Shown: positions 34,139-45,565, counted from the first letter of the stretch. The stretch: DNA of 64,000 bases from Dinochytrium kinnereticum (GCA_027604005.1 JADGJT010000033.1:1-64000), one strand, 5' to 3'. The notes: generated by a model from the letters alone, not told the origin. Numbers and translations: made by a program.

Positions 34139-34289
34139 ATGAGTGCCAATACTATACCAGTGATGAGGAAGGGCCAACCCTCCAAAGGGGGTCCTCCTGG
34201 CGTCAAGAAGAAGTAAGACGCGTCACTCGTTTGGAGTAAAGCTCGTTTGTCTGATTCATTGCTTAAGCAACTACTTGGACTACAAGTAA
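34139..34289 (+). CDS. Possible 31-residue basic protein in two exons
   Basis: ATG at 34139 opens MSANTIPVMRKGQPSKGGPPGVKK; the frame can stop at once after a third Lys, or be spliced (donor GTAAGA at 34213, acceptor TTAAG at 34267, 55-nt intron) to add NNYLDYK and a stop at 34287-34289. The total is 31 aa, pI high. I do not recognise the family. Evidence is only an acceptable donor, a frame-closing second exon and its location in an otherwise empty stretch, so it may be fortuitous. Confidence 0.3.
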
Positions 34290-35360
34290 ATAGTGCCGCG
34301 CAGCGGTTCCTTGTTTCATACCCTAAAAGATGAAAAGGTTAACCGCGAACCTCGTGTATTTTGTGGGATGCCATCGTTTCTTCTACTTCTCTCTTCTTCT
34401 GTTTCTTGTTTTTGTTTTTTTTTTGGAAACGGTAGATATCATAAAAACAGATAAACAAAAGTTGGTCATCGTTTGGAAAATAAGGCAATGGTCAAAAGAA
34501 ACTGGGAGTTTGCAAGAATTTGATTTAACAGAAGAAAAAGAATGGGAAGAACCACCCTTCTCCCCCCAAGTAAATAGAACGATGATTTCCCCCGAACGAC
34601 AAAGGTAAAAGACCCAACCCATTTCTCATCTTGACACGATACCATCCAGCCTGCCCAAATCTCGACTCTTACAGAACCAACCGCAAATAAAGAAAGAAAG
34701 AAAGGAGAGAAAGACGACCCAAAAAGCAAACCCCAAAACGATCCCAGAAGAGCATTTTTTTATATTTTTTTTGGCCTCACCCAAAGTACAAAAACAAACA
34801 AAAAGAATAGGTTGGGCGAGTTGGGTGCATGTGAGGACCCCAAAGGTTCAAAAAAAAGAAACGGAGGGAGTGAAAGAAAGAGAAAAGGCAAAGAAAGAAG
34901 AAGAAAAGAAGAAGAAAAAAAAAAGACAAAAAAATCATATACCGTTCTTCTCCCTTCACCAATTTCAAAGAGATCCAGCCATCAGAGGAAATCAAAAGCA
35001 ACTCCAGCGGGCAAATGAAAGAATAAAAAAATGAGACATTTAAGATGTAATAAAAAAAAGGGCGAGAGTGAGAGTGAGAAGAGTGTGCGAGAGAGGAGAT
35101 AGAGAGAGCATTAAAAAAAATTATAAAATAGGAGGCAGCAGAATAAAGTGTTTTTTTGTGGGTTTTGTTTGGTCATTTTTCATCTTTCTCAAAAAAAAAA
35201 AGAAATCAACAACCGCAAGAAAAGAAGAAGAACAAAAAAATGAGAGCTACAAATGCCCCCTTAACCCCCTGACCCAACCAAAGAAAGACAACCCATCGCC
35301 GCAGGAAATACAAGAGCGAGACCAATATTCCAAAAGAAAAGCCAAACCCATACAACAACC
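34290..35360. other. A-rich spacer downstream of PRPP synthetase
   Basis: About 1.07 kb, very A/G-rich on the + strand (34680-35340), i.e. T/C-rich in the sense of the adjoining minus-strand gene, whose 3' UTR probably lies here. Homopolymer A runs near 34915 and 35195. No gene seen. Confidence 0.4.
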
Positions 35361-37014
35361 TCATTCCGGCGCACGCTCAAACAGCCAAGACACAGACTCT
35401 CCATTATGGGTACGCCTGATGGCCTCCGCAAACGTTGCCGAAACGTCAATGGTGTCAATCTTAGGGCATAGAATCTTCTTGTCCTCGTGGGGTATGGTGT
35501 TGGTCTTTTACAACCAAAAACAAAGGGCGGGGGCGAAGAAAAAGTAAAGTTAATAAATAAGCATAACGAATGCGGATTGATGGAAGAAGTAGGGAAATGT
35601 GGGAGTGAAGAAAGTATGATACGTACAACAATGACCTTGGTCAGCTGCGAGCTGTTGATGACGCTGATGGCTTTGCCTGACAACACTACAAACAAAAAGC
35701 CAGAGTTACAAAATATTGAAAAAGGCAACAAAAAAGAAAGGCATCACAAAAGAAATGAAAGAACACACTAAACCAAAGAAAACCAACAACAACAACAAAA
35801 AAAAAGCAACTAAAATCAATACCGACCTCCATGGGTAACAATAGCGTACACCTGAGTAGCCCCGTTGTCAATCAGGGTCTTGGCTGCCAGACCTAGAGTA
35901 CCGCAGGTGTCGGCCATATCGTCGACAAGGACACAAGGCCTTCCTCTGACATCCCCAACCAAAACCATGCGCGACACCTCGTTGGCTTTCTTCCTCTCCT
36001 TGTGGATCAACGCAAAGTCAACGTCGAGTTTATCCGCAATGGCCGTTGCTCTTTTTTTAAAATAAAAAAGGAAGGGTAAGGGGAAGTGAAGAAATGATGG
36101 AATGGCAATGGTAAGGACCCGATCGACATCCATCCTCGCATGTAATGATCGCCCTTCTTTTACCTCTTAGCACCTCCAGCATCCGGCGAAACAATAATGA
36201 TCTCCTTCCAGTTCTCAATATGATCCTTAATGTACTTCAACGTACTCGGCTCAGCATAGAGGTTATCCACCGGAATGTTAAAGAACCCTTGAATCTGCGA
36301 CGCATGCAGATCCATGGTAATGACATGGTTGGCACCCGCCACCGTCAACATGTTTGCGACAAGCTTTGCAGTGATGGGGGCCCTCGATTTGTCCTTCTTA
36401 TCGGCTCTGGCGTAGGGAAAGCAAGGAATGACGGCTGTGATTCTTCTCGCAGAGGCAGTCTTGCAGGCGTTGATCATGATGAGGAGCTCCATGAGGTGGT
36501 CATTGATCTCACCGCAACCGGATTGGATGATAAAGACGTCCTCATCACGGACTGTTGATGGTTGGTGTTGTGTGGAGGTGGGTGTGGGTTAGTGGGGGAG
36601 AAAGGGGCATTGGAAGTGTTTCTCAAGTATAATAGCCAGCGGGAGAAAGGGGGGAAGAAGGGGGGGGGCTGCGTTTAACTCACCCGACTCCCCAATGGTA
36701 ACGGATGTCTCCTGGTTCGAATACTTGAGAACAACGCACTTTGCCAGGTCCAGACCCAGACGGCTGATGAGCAGATTGCAGAGCAAGGAGAGAGGGCAGG
36801 CTGAATTCAGTCTTTCTTTTTGCAGAGAGAGAGAGAGAGGCAAGCAGGAGCAGGAGCGGAAGCAAAGCATGCAGCAGCAAGAGGAGCAGGAGGAGGAGGA
36901 GGAAGAGGTTGAAGTGAATGGATCGTTCTCTCACCCAGCAACCCTCTTTGCAAACTCAATGTGCGAGTTGCCGGCAAAGATCTTGATGGAGTTTGTAGCC
37001 ATCTTTGACTCCAT
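35361..37014 (-). CDS. PRS: Ribose-phosphate pyrophosphokinase (PRPP synthetase)
   Basis: Makes 5-phosphoribosyl-1-pyrophosphate from ribose-5-phosphate and ATP, feeding purine, pyrimidine, His and Trp synthesis. Six exons: 37014-36935, 36763-36684, 36551-36164, 36050-35827, 35685-35627, 35504-35361 (324 aa; family ~318). N-terminal [22 protein letters not shown], the ATP-site [26 protein letters not shown], the Mg/ATP motif [27 protein letters not shown], the flexible-loop region [11 protein letters not shown], and the PRPP-binding loop [13 protein letters not shown] are all present. It lacks the long inserts seen in some fungal paralogues (yeast Prs1, Prs5) and so is the canonical catalytic type. 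Two Met codons (37014, 37002) are possible starts. The acceptor of exon 4 is preceded by A-rich rather than pyrimidine sequence, which is unusual. Confidence 0.95.
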
Positions 37015-38017
37015 TCGCAGGCTGTCGGTGGTGCTGTTAAGAGCCGGTGGAGGGGCTGAGGGATGGATGGATGGATGGATGGATGGTTGACTCGTTCGTC
37101 AGCAGCCAGCAAACGACAGAGAAAAGAAAGAAAAAAGATAGCGCAGGCGAGCAGAAACGAAAAGCAAAAAGTAAAAACAACAAAAGAAAAGTGACTGTCA
37201 GACATATTCCACGGAATATTACAAGGGATATTCGAAGGAACTGAAAACATCACTGGAATTGTCATATGAAGGCTCTTGACTGCAATGAAATACACGGGAT
37301 ATTGCAGAAGAGGAGAGACATCCTCACCAAACAGAAAAGCCGCTGGAATATCCTTCCCTTTCTATCACTTGCTTGCGGATCAGAAAAAACATAAAAAGTC
37401 TATTCAAACCTCACATAAACAAAGAACAAGATGATAACAGAGGAATAACAAAAGTGAGAGAAAGGAAAAAGAAAAAAAGAAACTGCCTCTCCAAAAAGAG
37501 CATCAAAGGTCGAGGTGGTGATGGAAAAAGAAACAAAAAAGAAACTAAATGGCCGCAACCCCTCTCAAATCATCCCCCACCCACAATCAAGTTTCCGCAT
37601 GAGGCCTCAATACTACGGAAAAGCAGCTGGGCCCAGAAAAAGAAAGAGAACACCACGAGAAAAGAAGCAGAAGGGGGAAAAGAAAATAAACAGCATGGCC
37701 TGAGATAAGGAGCATCTCCTCCCTCACTGTCGATCACGAGCGGATTAATGAGAAAGCCCTGAGACAGGTTCGGTCCATTTATCAACTTTATGTTTTTTCC
37801 CCCCGCTCTCATCCCAGATTAAGAATTGCACACACAGCTTCCACATCTTCCCCAACCATATCCTCTCTTCAGTAAAGAGCGTTTCTTTCTTGCACCCGAA
37901 AGAGTCCTTACGCGCCACCGCTGCATGCGATATAAAAAACAATATGGAGGATGGGAGGGGTTGTGAGTTACCAGGAAGCGGTGGGGATGTGGGCGAAGCG
38001 GGGGGGTAGTGAGATAC
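37015..38017. other. Spacer between PRPP synthetase and Sec61 gamma
   Basis: About 1 kb, A-rich, containing the upstream region of PRPP synthetase and the 3' flank of Sec61 gamma. Includes a (GGAT)n microsatellite. Short open frames here are low complexity and rejected. Confidence 0.4.
37061..37086. repeat. (GGAT)n microsatellite
   Basis: About six and a half tandem copies of a 4-bp unit just upstream of the PRPP synthetase start codon. Confidence 0.9.
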
Positions 38018-38449
38018 TTACACAATGATGTTGTTGATGGGGATGTGGATGAGCTTGACGATGAAGCCGATGAAGCCCATGAGAAGGAAACCGATACCGA
38101 CGGCGCGGGAGATCTGAAGGAACTCTACAGAGGAGAGAATAGAAGAGTGAGATGCAAAAAAAGAAGGGGAGAGAGAAGAAGAGGACAGAGAGAGAATGAG
38201 CAGGAGGGAAGGAGCCAGCCAGCCAGCCAGTCAGTCAGTCAGTCAGTCAGTGAGAGATCAAAAGATACCGCAGCAACAGCAAAAGCAGTTGCCCCCCCCC
38301 CCCCCCCCTCCAAAGCAGAAGCCACCAACAACACCAGACACCGCCCACTCACCCCTCTTGTCAGGCTTCGTGCATCGGTTGATGAGCTTGATGCTGTCCT
38401 TTGCAAACTGCTTCGGGCCCTCGATGAGCTCGGTGAAGTTATCGCTCAT
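38018..38449 (-). CDS. SSS1: Sec61 translocon gamma subunit (Sss1)
   Basis: Single-span tail-anchored subunit of the ER protein-conducting channel, which clamps the two halves of Sec61 alpha. Two exons, 38449-38353 and 38124-38018, encode 67 aa, the expected length. The cytosolic helix [18 protein letters not shown] and [12 protein letters not shown] are followed by the conserved membrane segment [33 protein letters not shown]; the intron lies at the usual hinge between the two. The 228-nt intron holds a (CAGY)n repeat and a run of 17 C. The gene is divergent from the histidine phosphatase, 69 bp between start codons. Confidence 0.96.
38213..38251. repeat. (CAGC)n/(CAGT)n compound microsatellite
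   Basis: Tandem CAGC units change to CAGT units; located inside the Sec61 gamma intron. Confidence 0.9.
38292..38308. repeat. Homopolymer C17 tract
   Basis: 17 consecutive C on the + strand (G-run in the Sec61 gamma pre-mRNA), inside the intron. Length may be unreliable in sequencing. Confidence 0.85.
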
Positions 38450-38518
38450 CGTGTTGGGTGGATTCTCAAAAGAATTTTTTCTTCACCCAAATCCCTGCGT
38501 GCCCTGCTGCCATTGGCC

Positions 38519-39564
38519 ATGGCGAAATTCTCCTACACCCCTTCAGCGATGGACTCGCGACGTTCCCTCATGAGCGCGGCCGCTATCGCCTGCGCCGTCC
38601 TCATCGCAGGCATCATGGCCCCGTCAGCCATGCCGCTGTTGACACGCTGGGCGGCGATGGGGCGAGGCGTTGGCGACGAGGAGGCGGATGGGTTGGTGAG
38701 GCGGCTGCATGGCTGTTTGGATGATCTACTGGGGGATGGTGTTGCGAACGCGGGGATTGTGGAGGGGAATGCGTTGCCGTATAATTACTGTGAGGCCGAT
38801 TTTCCCTCTGGGCCTGTGGAGAGTCCAGTGAGAACTTTTTTGTTTTTGGTTTTTTGCTCATCGCGTTGCAGATGCCCGGAGCACGGCTTGTGCAGGTTCA
38901 TGTTTTTTTTCGACATGGAGACAGGTGCATATCCGTTTGGCAGAACTTGCTTTTTTTTCTCTGTTTATCAGTCTATTTTTCGCACTCGTGTCTTTTTTGG
39001 TTGCGAGACCCTCCATCGTCTTTGCTCAATAATTCATAGTGCCGTGTCGTCCCGTCCCATTCAATACCGCTTCCTCCTCCCTCTATTAAAGTCAGAGAAA
39101 AGAAAAAAAGGGCTATAAGTCGCCAACGCCAAACCTCGCATCCACGTACACTCCCAAACTCCATATAAACCATCACCCCCACAAAACTCTAACCTATCCT
39201 CTTTCCCTCCCCCAAAAAAAACAAAGGTCCCCCACCAGATCTCTCTTGGCCACTCCCCCAGCAACCTGGAACGTCTGCACAACACCGGACGACACCCTCC
39301 TTATCTCCCCCCATCACTTCAGTCGCTCCATTTCCATTCCCGATGATCACCCAAAGAGCAGGTTTTTTTGGAAAGGGAATTGTAATTTGGGGCAGTTGAC
39401 TTTTCGAGGCCATATGCAGATGAGGGAGCTTGGAGGGGCGATTAGGAGGAGGTATTTTGGGGGTGGGGATGGGTGGGTCGGGACGGGGTTGGGAGAAATA
39501 GGCAAGGAGATGGTTGTGAGGAGCACGGATGTTTGGTAGGTCGTGGAGCTGGTTTTCTTTGTTT

Positions 39565-39596
<32 letters not shown>

Positions 39597-40985
39597 GCTT
39601 TGTTCGGTTTGCTTTTTTTTAAAAGGGAGAGGGTGGAGGGGAAGCGGGGAATAGTAGTGTTATAGACACGCATGCCTCACCTTCTTCCTTTTTGTTTTTA
39701 GTTGTTTGGCACTTTTATTCATCTTATTTAAAACCCTCTGTTTCTCTATTAATAGATGTTTTTTAGTTTGTTTGATTTTGTTCTCTTTTTTCTTATATCT
39801 CTTCTTTCATCGTGCGGTTCTTTTTCTTCATTAACTTATTTTTAAGACATACCTATTAGGCGAACCATGCAATCCGCTCAATCATTTCTGACTGGATTTC
39901 TTGAGCAAAACTCTACCCAACCATCTCAAGGTAAAACCCTACCACCTCGTCTCAATTTCCGATTCAAAACTCTATCAATCTCAAATCATCTCCACACGAA
40001 AAATTAAACCAAACCCCCTAACCCACTCACTCTGCCATCAACCCATCCCCACATGAAACCAAAAACCATCAACATCTAACCGATTGATACTCTGCTCTGA
40101 CCCTCAGTCCAAATCCAAATATACCCTCGCCCGATCGACCCCCTCTCTGTCCCCACCGACGACACCTGTCCAAAACTTCACTTCCTTCACACTCTCCTCC
40201 GTCGCGGCATCCTCACGAGCCCCACCACCGTCCAAAAAACCATTCAAGCCATGGCGCCCGGTTTCCGCGTCACCAAACCCCACATCGAAGCCTTGGTGAA
40301 ATGCGGCCGACTTTACGACAAGACCGCAAAAGTGATGGAGAAAGCGTTGGGAGGGGAAAGTCGTGTTGGGATCGACACGTGGTTGGACGTGTTGAGGTGC
40401 GGAAAGTGTCATGCCATGACGCTGCCTTGTGTCCGGGGATCGAATGGATCGTCTTGCGTGTCGGAGGAGATGGCGGAACGAGTGTTTGAACTTGCGGGGT
40501 GGTGGATCCGAAATGAGTTTCATGCTGGGAGGAAGTTGGTCGCTCCCACCCTTCACTCCACGCTTCAGCGACACCTTACCAAACTCAGAGTCGGACCACT
40601 TCTGTTTGACCTTCTGAACGAGATCACTTTGGCATCATCAGGCACGTCTCTCCCCAGTTTCCTCACCGCCGACAACCCCCCCACATCCAACCACACCGCC
40701 ACCAAGACCACCAGACGCGTGCATCTCTACTCTGCGCATGATCTGACCCTGTCGGCGTTGCTGGGAGCGCTGGGGGTTGCGGATGGACGGTGGCCGCCTT
40801 ATGCGTCCAACCTGATCTTTGAGGTGTGGACAGCAAGGGGGGGGAAGGGGTTTGTGCGAGTTGTGCACAATGGACGCGTGGTGAGGATGGCGGGGTGTGA
40901 GGGAGGCGTCTGTGGTGTTGGGAGGGTCGTTGAGGAATGGAGGGAGTTGGTGTCGGGGGATTTTGGGGGCGAGTGTGCCCTTTAA
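38519..40985 (+). CDS. Membrane-anchored histidine acid phosphatase (2-phosphoxylose phosphatase-like)
   Basis: Branch-2 histidine phosphatase with an N-terminal signal anchor (SAAAIACAVLIAGIMAPSAMPLL), so probably a type II Golgi or secreted enzyme. Five exons: 38519-38827, 38872-38924, 39227-39535, 39860-39930, 40108-40985 (539 aa). The catalytic RHG motif is VFFRHGDRSPT, created by joining exons 2 and 3 at the acceptor after acaaag; an alternative acceptor 12 nt downstream is in frame but deletes the Ser-Pro-Thr. LGQLTFRGHMQMRELG and VVRSTDVWRTMQSAQSFLTGF follow, and the proton-donor His-Asp is in LYSAHDLTLSALLGALG. Cysteine pairs (CPKLHFL, CGKCHAMTLPCV) suggest disulfides. Animal PXYLP1 dephosphorylates xylose in proteoglycan linkers; the fungal substrate is unknown. 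Introns of ~300 nt are unusually long here. Confidence 0.85.
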
Positions 40986-41630
40986 ATAAAAATGTGTGTG
41001 CAATTAGAGAAAAATTCACTGGGTTGGCGGGGGTATAAAAAGGGCGACCCTTGAACTCTTTTCGCTTTTTCACGCTCACCTCTCACCTCACCTCACCTCA
41101 CCTTCACCTCCTCACCTCAAGCACTGCAGCGCCGATGGGTTGACTCTCTTCCAGCCATGCAAAGAGACGTTGGAACAGAGGCAACGCATCGGCATCCCTC
41201 CCTTCATCCCTTCATCCATCCATCCATCCATCCATCCATTCATCACCCCCCATTCCGTCCTCTACTCACCATCCAACCGCTCCCTATTAAGCCGGCGGGC
41301 TGCTCCTACACCATGAGCAGCGACTGTGACTAAGGGTTGGCGAACATCAACTGCCCGCGCCTTCTCGGCTGCGAACGAGTGAATGTCTGTCCCGCTGACT
41401 GTTTGGACGACGCGTAGGACCTAATTCCTCCGACATTCTCCCTTCTTCTTTCCCCTGCACTGCGGGGGGCTGATTGCGTTGCTGTTGTTTCTGCTGTTGG
41501 TTGGGGCTGTGGAGGTCCTGAAATGTAAAATAAAGCGAAGGTGGCGGTCTGATTTGAAAGTGTTCACTTTTTTCCTGTTTTTTGAATCTCAAGTGCCAGC
41601 TGCTACTTCCTCCCTCACCTCGCCTCACCC
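40986..41630. promoter_or_regulatory. Upstream region of the GH18 gene with TATA-like box
   Basis: A TATAAAA element at 41034-41040 lies just after the previous gene, followed by a CT-rich stretch (tcacctcacctcacctcacc near 41085) typical of fungal start-site regions, then a (CATC)n repeat. The distance to the ATG (about 590 bp) would need a long or spliced 5' UTR. Confidence 0.35.
41213..41239. repeat. (CATC)n microsatellite
   Basis: About six tandem 4-bp units upstream of the GH18 gene. Confidence 0.85.
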
Positions 41631-43258
41631 ATGACCGACGAAATCCACGCCTGGAAGACGGGCAAGAAGCTCATCGTCTACCACACAAACTGGGTATCTG
41701 CAGTCCGCTCAGAGGCAGGCAGAGGCCAGGATGCTAACGTCTTCACGTCCGCAAACAGTCGTGCTATGGCCGCAACTACCAGGTCAAGGACCTGCCCATC
41801 CACTTCATCTCCGACATCAACTACTGCTTCTACGATCTCAAGCCCAATGCAGACGGTCACCTCGTCCCGACTTGCACGGATCCCTGGGCGGACACGGATA
41901 AGCGGTACGTTCAAGCTGGGGAAGGTGTGGATCCGCCTGATAGTTGGAATGACGATGGGGCTTCCATTGGGTATTTTGGGAACTTGGGACAGTTTATGAA
42001 GTTGAAGAGGTTAGTAAGTTTTTTTTAATAGTTTTTGTCTTTGGTTTTGGTTTTCTTGCGGGGAAGGGAAGGGTCTTTTTTCTGTGAATGATGGCTGATG
42101 GGATGCTTTTGTAGGAAGGGCGCCAAGTTTAATCTTGGTTTGAGCGTTGGGGGATGGACGCTTTCAAAGAGGTTTTCGACGGCTGTCCGTACACCGCAGG
42201 CGAGAGAGGCGTTTGTGGGAGGGTTGATTGCCATATTTGAAAAATACCCTGGGCTGTTCAATCGCGTCGACATGTAAGTAAAAGCTGCTTCACTTCCCAC
42301 TTCTCTTTCCCCCACAGCAGCAACTCCATCAAACATCAACTTCCCTTTAATAACTAATAACAAAAAAAAAAAAAAGCGACTGGGAACATATCTCACCTTT
42401 TGGAAAGAATTATGGAGATAACGGGAACGAGGTGCACCAAGATGATCCAGCCAACTTTGCTTCGTTTTTGGAACTGCTTCGGTGTCGCTTGGATGCCACT
42501 GGAAGAGGCCATTTTGAGATTTCAGCATGCGTTGTCGCCGATCCCGCAAAGATGGAAGCCTTGCCCCTTGCCGCTATGGGACGGTACCTCACGACCATCA
42601 ACATCATGACAGTAAGCCTCTCCCCTCTCATCAAAACTTGCTTTAACGCACGTTGTCTCTTTTAGTATGATTTTGCATCATCCGCATGGGGCCCATGCCC
42701 AGCCGGGCATCACACCAACCTCCGATCAACGAGCTACGCCCCACTTTCAACGGAGCGAGCCGTGGATGAGTTGATTCGACGGGGCGTTCCTGCTAATAAG
42801 TTGGTGATTGGGGCGGCGTTTTATTCGAGAGCCTTTGCAAACACCGATGGGCTCGGGAAGCCTTCTTCTGGGGTGTCGCCTGATAAATCGTGGGAGGACG
42901 GAATTTGCGATTACAAGACGCTTCCAAGGCCTGGAGCTACAGGTTTTGTGTTTACTTGTTTGTTGTTATTTTATTTGCTGTGGATGGAATCGATGTCTGA
43001 TGCCTTCTGCACGATGTTTCTTCAATTGTTTCCGTAGAGTACTGGGACGACGAGGCCAAAGCGACTTACAGCTATGATCCCGTGAAGAGGGTGCTAAGCT
43101 CGTATGACTGTGTGAGGTCTATTAAGGAGAAGACGAAGCTTGTGTGGGATAAGGGGCTTGCTGGCGTCATTGTGTGGGAGAGCAGCGGTGATGTCGATGT
43201 TCGTGACCCCCGCAGCCTGACGCGTGCGCTTTATGAGGGCCTTGCGCGGCAGAGCTGA
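41631..43258 (+). CDS. GH18 chitinase-like protein without signal peptide
   Basis: Glycoside hydrolase family 18 TIM barrel. Six exons: 41631-41693, 41759-42009, 42115-42273, 42377-42611, 42666-42942, 43038-43258 (401 aa). Beta-1 is KLIVYHTNW, then HFISDINYCFYDL, the SxGG motif LGLSVGGWTLS, the active-site strand FNRVDIDWEHISPFG, INIMTYDFASSAW, KLVIGAAFYSRAFA and the C-terminal AGVIVWESSGD. The family box DxxDxDxE reads N-R-V-D-I-D-W-E: the first Asp is Asn, but the central Asp pair and the catalytic Glu are kept. The N-terminus MTDEIHAWKTGKK is hydrophilic, so no secretion signal is visible; this differs from wall-remodelling chitinases unless an upstream exon was missed. No chitin-binding module. 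Confidence 0.9.
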
Positions 43259-43462
43259 AAAGACAAGCAAACACAGGGCAAACAGCACCAAACGCGGGTG
43301 TAATGAAGCAGCTTATCGCGTCTTTCCCCCAATCTGAATATAACGTTTGTCTCAACCCTCCAAGTATCGCCCTCAGCTGGTCTGAGGGGTGAAGGGCCTC
43401 AGCGTGAGGACAAGTCCAATTTTCATTTTTTTTTTTCTCGACCCCAACCAACGCAACCAACC

Positions 43463-45565
43463 ATGCTCACAAAGAACTGGAGCAAGCTGGTCCAGACCCT
43501 GGGCTCACGACTTCAACCCGTCGCAGCACCCAGGAGAGCCTTCATCGCATCGCATGCACCCCTCAGCACCGCGCAGGACCTCACCGCCTCCCCTTCGGCC
43601 ACCCTCAAACCGCTCCACAAGGTGGCCCCAACAAAGTCCTCTCCCAACCCCATCGCCGAGCTCAAGCGTCAACTTGACCTCGGCGGCGACGTTCTAAGCA
43701 CATGGCGCCTCTACCGCGCCATCGCGACGGGGTGTCTCGATGCATCCCATCTTCGGTCACTCAGCACGGCGGACGTGAATCAGTTGATGGCGATCGCGGC
43801 TTCGGGTCTTGTTCAGAGAACGACACGAGCGCAGAGGGAGGCTCTCGAGGAGTTGTTTGAGTTGATGGTCAAATCGCAGATTGGGGGGTCGCCTGATGCT
43901 GAGAGCGTGTCATTCATTCTCACGGCCCGATGCAGGGATGGAGATGTGGATGGCATGATTGCGTTGCTGCAGTTTGCCAAGCAGAGGGAGTTGAAGCTGG
44001 AGGCGCAGATGGTTGGTTTGGATGTTTTGACCTGTTATGGGAAGGCCGGGAGGTTTGATGAGGCTCGGTACGTCTTGAACAGGATCATCAGCGTCAATTC
44101 GCCTCCTGTGAAAAAGAGTTTGGAGGAGAGGGAGATTGAAGCCAAGGAGGTGAAGGAGAGGCGGCGGGCAGCTCGTCAGCAGTATGAGGACAAGATCATC
44201 TCTGAGGCTGGTATCCCCATCGAGACGACCGCAGAATCCTCTTCCAAGACCGACAAAGCTGTGAAGCGAGTCCCCTCCGCCGCTGATGACGCCAAGATAG
44301 CCCCAGCCGTTCAGTTCTTCCTCCCGACTGTCGCAGAGATGCTTCGTAAGCCACCTCTCCCCGCCGATGCTCCAAAAGCGCTCGTGCAGAGACGTTTCGA
44401 GGCAAAACCAAGATTGAAGCTTGGCATGATCATTCGAAGCTTCAACGTTCTCCTTGACGCCTACGCCCGCGGTGGACATCGTGCGGAATGTGACGCGCTT
44501 CTGGAGCATATGAAGGAGCATGGGCCTAAACCCAACAACGAGAGTTTCTCTGCCGCCATGATGGCCGCTCGAAAGTTTGGGGATGCGGAGAGAGTGGCTT
44601 CGCTTGAGACGGAGGCCTCAAAAACGATGGGAATTCACTGGTCAAGGGTTCTGAATAACCACCTTCTTGAATCCGTCATCGCCACCGGAGACCCTTACGC
44701 TGCCAAAAAGGCTTTGGACGATCTCAAGAGCAGGTCTGAAGCGAATGCCACCCGTGGCATGCGAGGCCCAGACGTGTACACCCTAGTCTCCATGGTAAAG
44801 GTTGCTGGTCTGGCTGGAGACGCAACGGCTGCCTGGTCGGCCTTTGCTCAGCTTCTTCAAATCAGTGGGAGACAGATCTCGCCAACCGTGGTGGCTGCTT
44901 ACCTTGCTTTGGCGAATGGGCCGCTTTCCTCTTCTGGGACGGATGGGAATGCTGCGGCGGAGGCTTGGAGCGCTAGGGCAGTTGAGGCGAAGCTTTCCCC
45001 GTCTGCCTCCCTCTACAGGCTTGGAATGATTGGGTACGCTACCCTTGGGGACCTTGCCGCTGTTGAAGCTCTTTCTCTGGCTTTTGACGCGGAGGTGGAG
45101 AAGAAGCTTCGAAAGATTAAGGCGAGGTCTGGAGCCAAGAGCATCACTTTTGCGGTTCAGTTGGAAAATCAGAAGGAGGGACAAAACCTCGTTTACCACC
45201 GAGCGCTTGAACTTCTCGCCATGGCTTGCTCTCCTGCCTCTGTTCGAAAGTTGCCTGCTGGGATCGTTCCCAGGGGCATGCCGGCGGATTTGTTTACGGT
45301 TCCCCTTGCGTTCTTTGAGACGATGGTGTCCAAGAGGGGTATCGCGCCGTCTGAGCGAGCTTTGAAGCCGCTGTTGAACTTTTTGTGTCATGAGGCTTCG
45401 GAAGAGAATAAGGAGATTCGAGAGCAGCTTGCAAAGGGGTTGGCGGTTTTGATGAAGGAGAAGGGGATTCGTGGTGATGAGGATGTGCTCAGGAACCTTT
45501 CGGGGGCTTTTGGGGAGACGGCGGAGGTGGTTGTATTGTATACCTCAACATTATCAAGGCAATAA
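43463..45565 (+). CDS. Mitochondrial pentatricopeptide-repeat protein
   Basis: Single-exon gene, 700 aa. The N-terminus (MLTKNWSKLVQTLGSRLQPVAAPRRAFIASHA) is basic and Ser/Ala-rich without acidic residues, as for a mitochondrial presequence. PPR-like helical pairs of about 35 residues are visible, for example VSFILTARCRDGDVDGMIALL, LDVLTCYGKAGRFDEARYVLNRI, SFNVLLDAYARGGHRAECDALLEHM, SFSAAMMAARKFGDAERVASL, YTLVSMVKVAGLAGDATAAWSAF. A charged linker (EEREIEAKEVKERRRAARQQYE) splits the array near residue 215. Fungal PPR proteins of this layout act in mitochondrial RNA processing or mitoribosome assembly; the target RNA is unknown. Base composition is GC-rich and the gene is intron-free, unlike both neighbours to its right. 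Confidence 0.86.
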   Translation: MLTKNWSKLVQTLGSRLQPVAAPRRAFIASHAPLSTAQDLTASPSATLKPLHKVAPTKSSPNPIAELKRQLDLGGDVLSTWRLYRAIATGCLDASHLRSLSTADVNQLMAIAASGLVQRTTRAQREALEELFELMVKSQIGGSPDAESVSFILTARCRDGDVDGMIALLQFAKQRELKLEAQMVGLDVLTCYGKAGRFDEARYVLNRIISVNSPPVKKSLEEREIEAKEVKERRRAARQQYEDKIISEAGIPIETTAESSSKTDKAVKRVPSAADDAKIAPAVQFFLPTVAEMLRKPPLPADAPKALVQRRFEAKPRLKLGMIIRSFNVLLDAYARGGHRAECDALLEHMKEHGPKPNNESFSAAMMAARKFGDAERVASLETEASKTMGIHWSRVLNNHLLESVIATGDPYAAKKALDDLKSRSEANATRGMRGPDVYTLVSMVKVAGLAGDATAAWSAFAQLLQISGRQISPTVVAAYLALANGPLSSSGTDGNAAAEAWSARAVEAKLSPSASLYRLGMIGYATLGDLAAVEALSLAFDAEVEKKLRKIKARSGAKSITFAVQLENQKEGQNLVYHRALELLAMACSPASVRKLPAGIVPRGMPADLFTVPLAFFETMVSKRGIAPSERALKPLLNFLCHEASEENKEIREQLAKGLAVLMKEKGIRGDEDVLRNLSGAFGETAEVVVLYTSTLSRQ

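Noticed and set aside
37100..37720. Lys/Arg-rich open frames upstream of PRPP synthetase
   Set aside because: They are translations of A-rich spacer with no conserved pattern.
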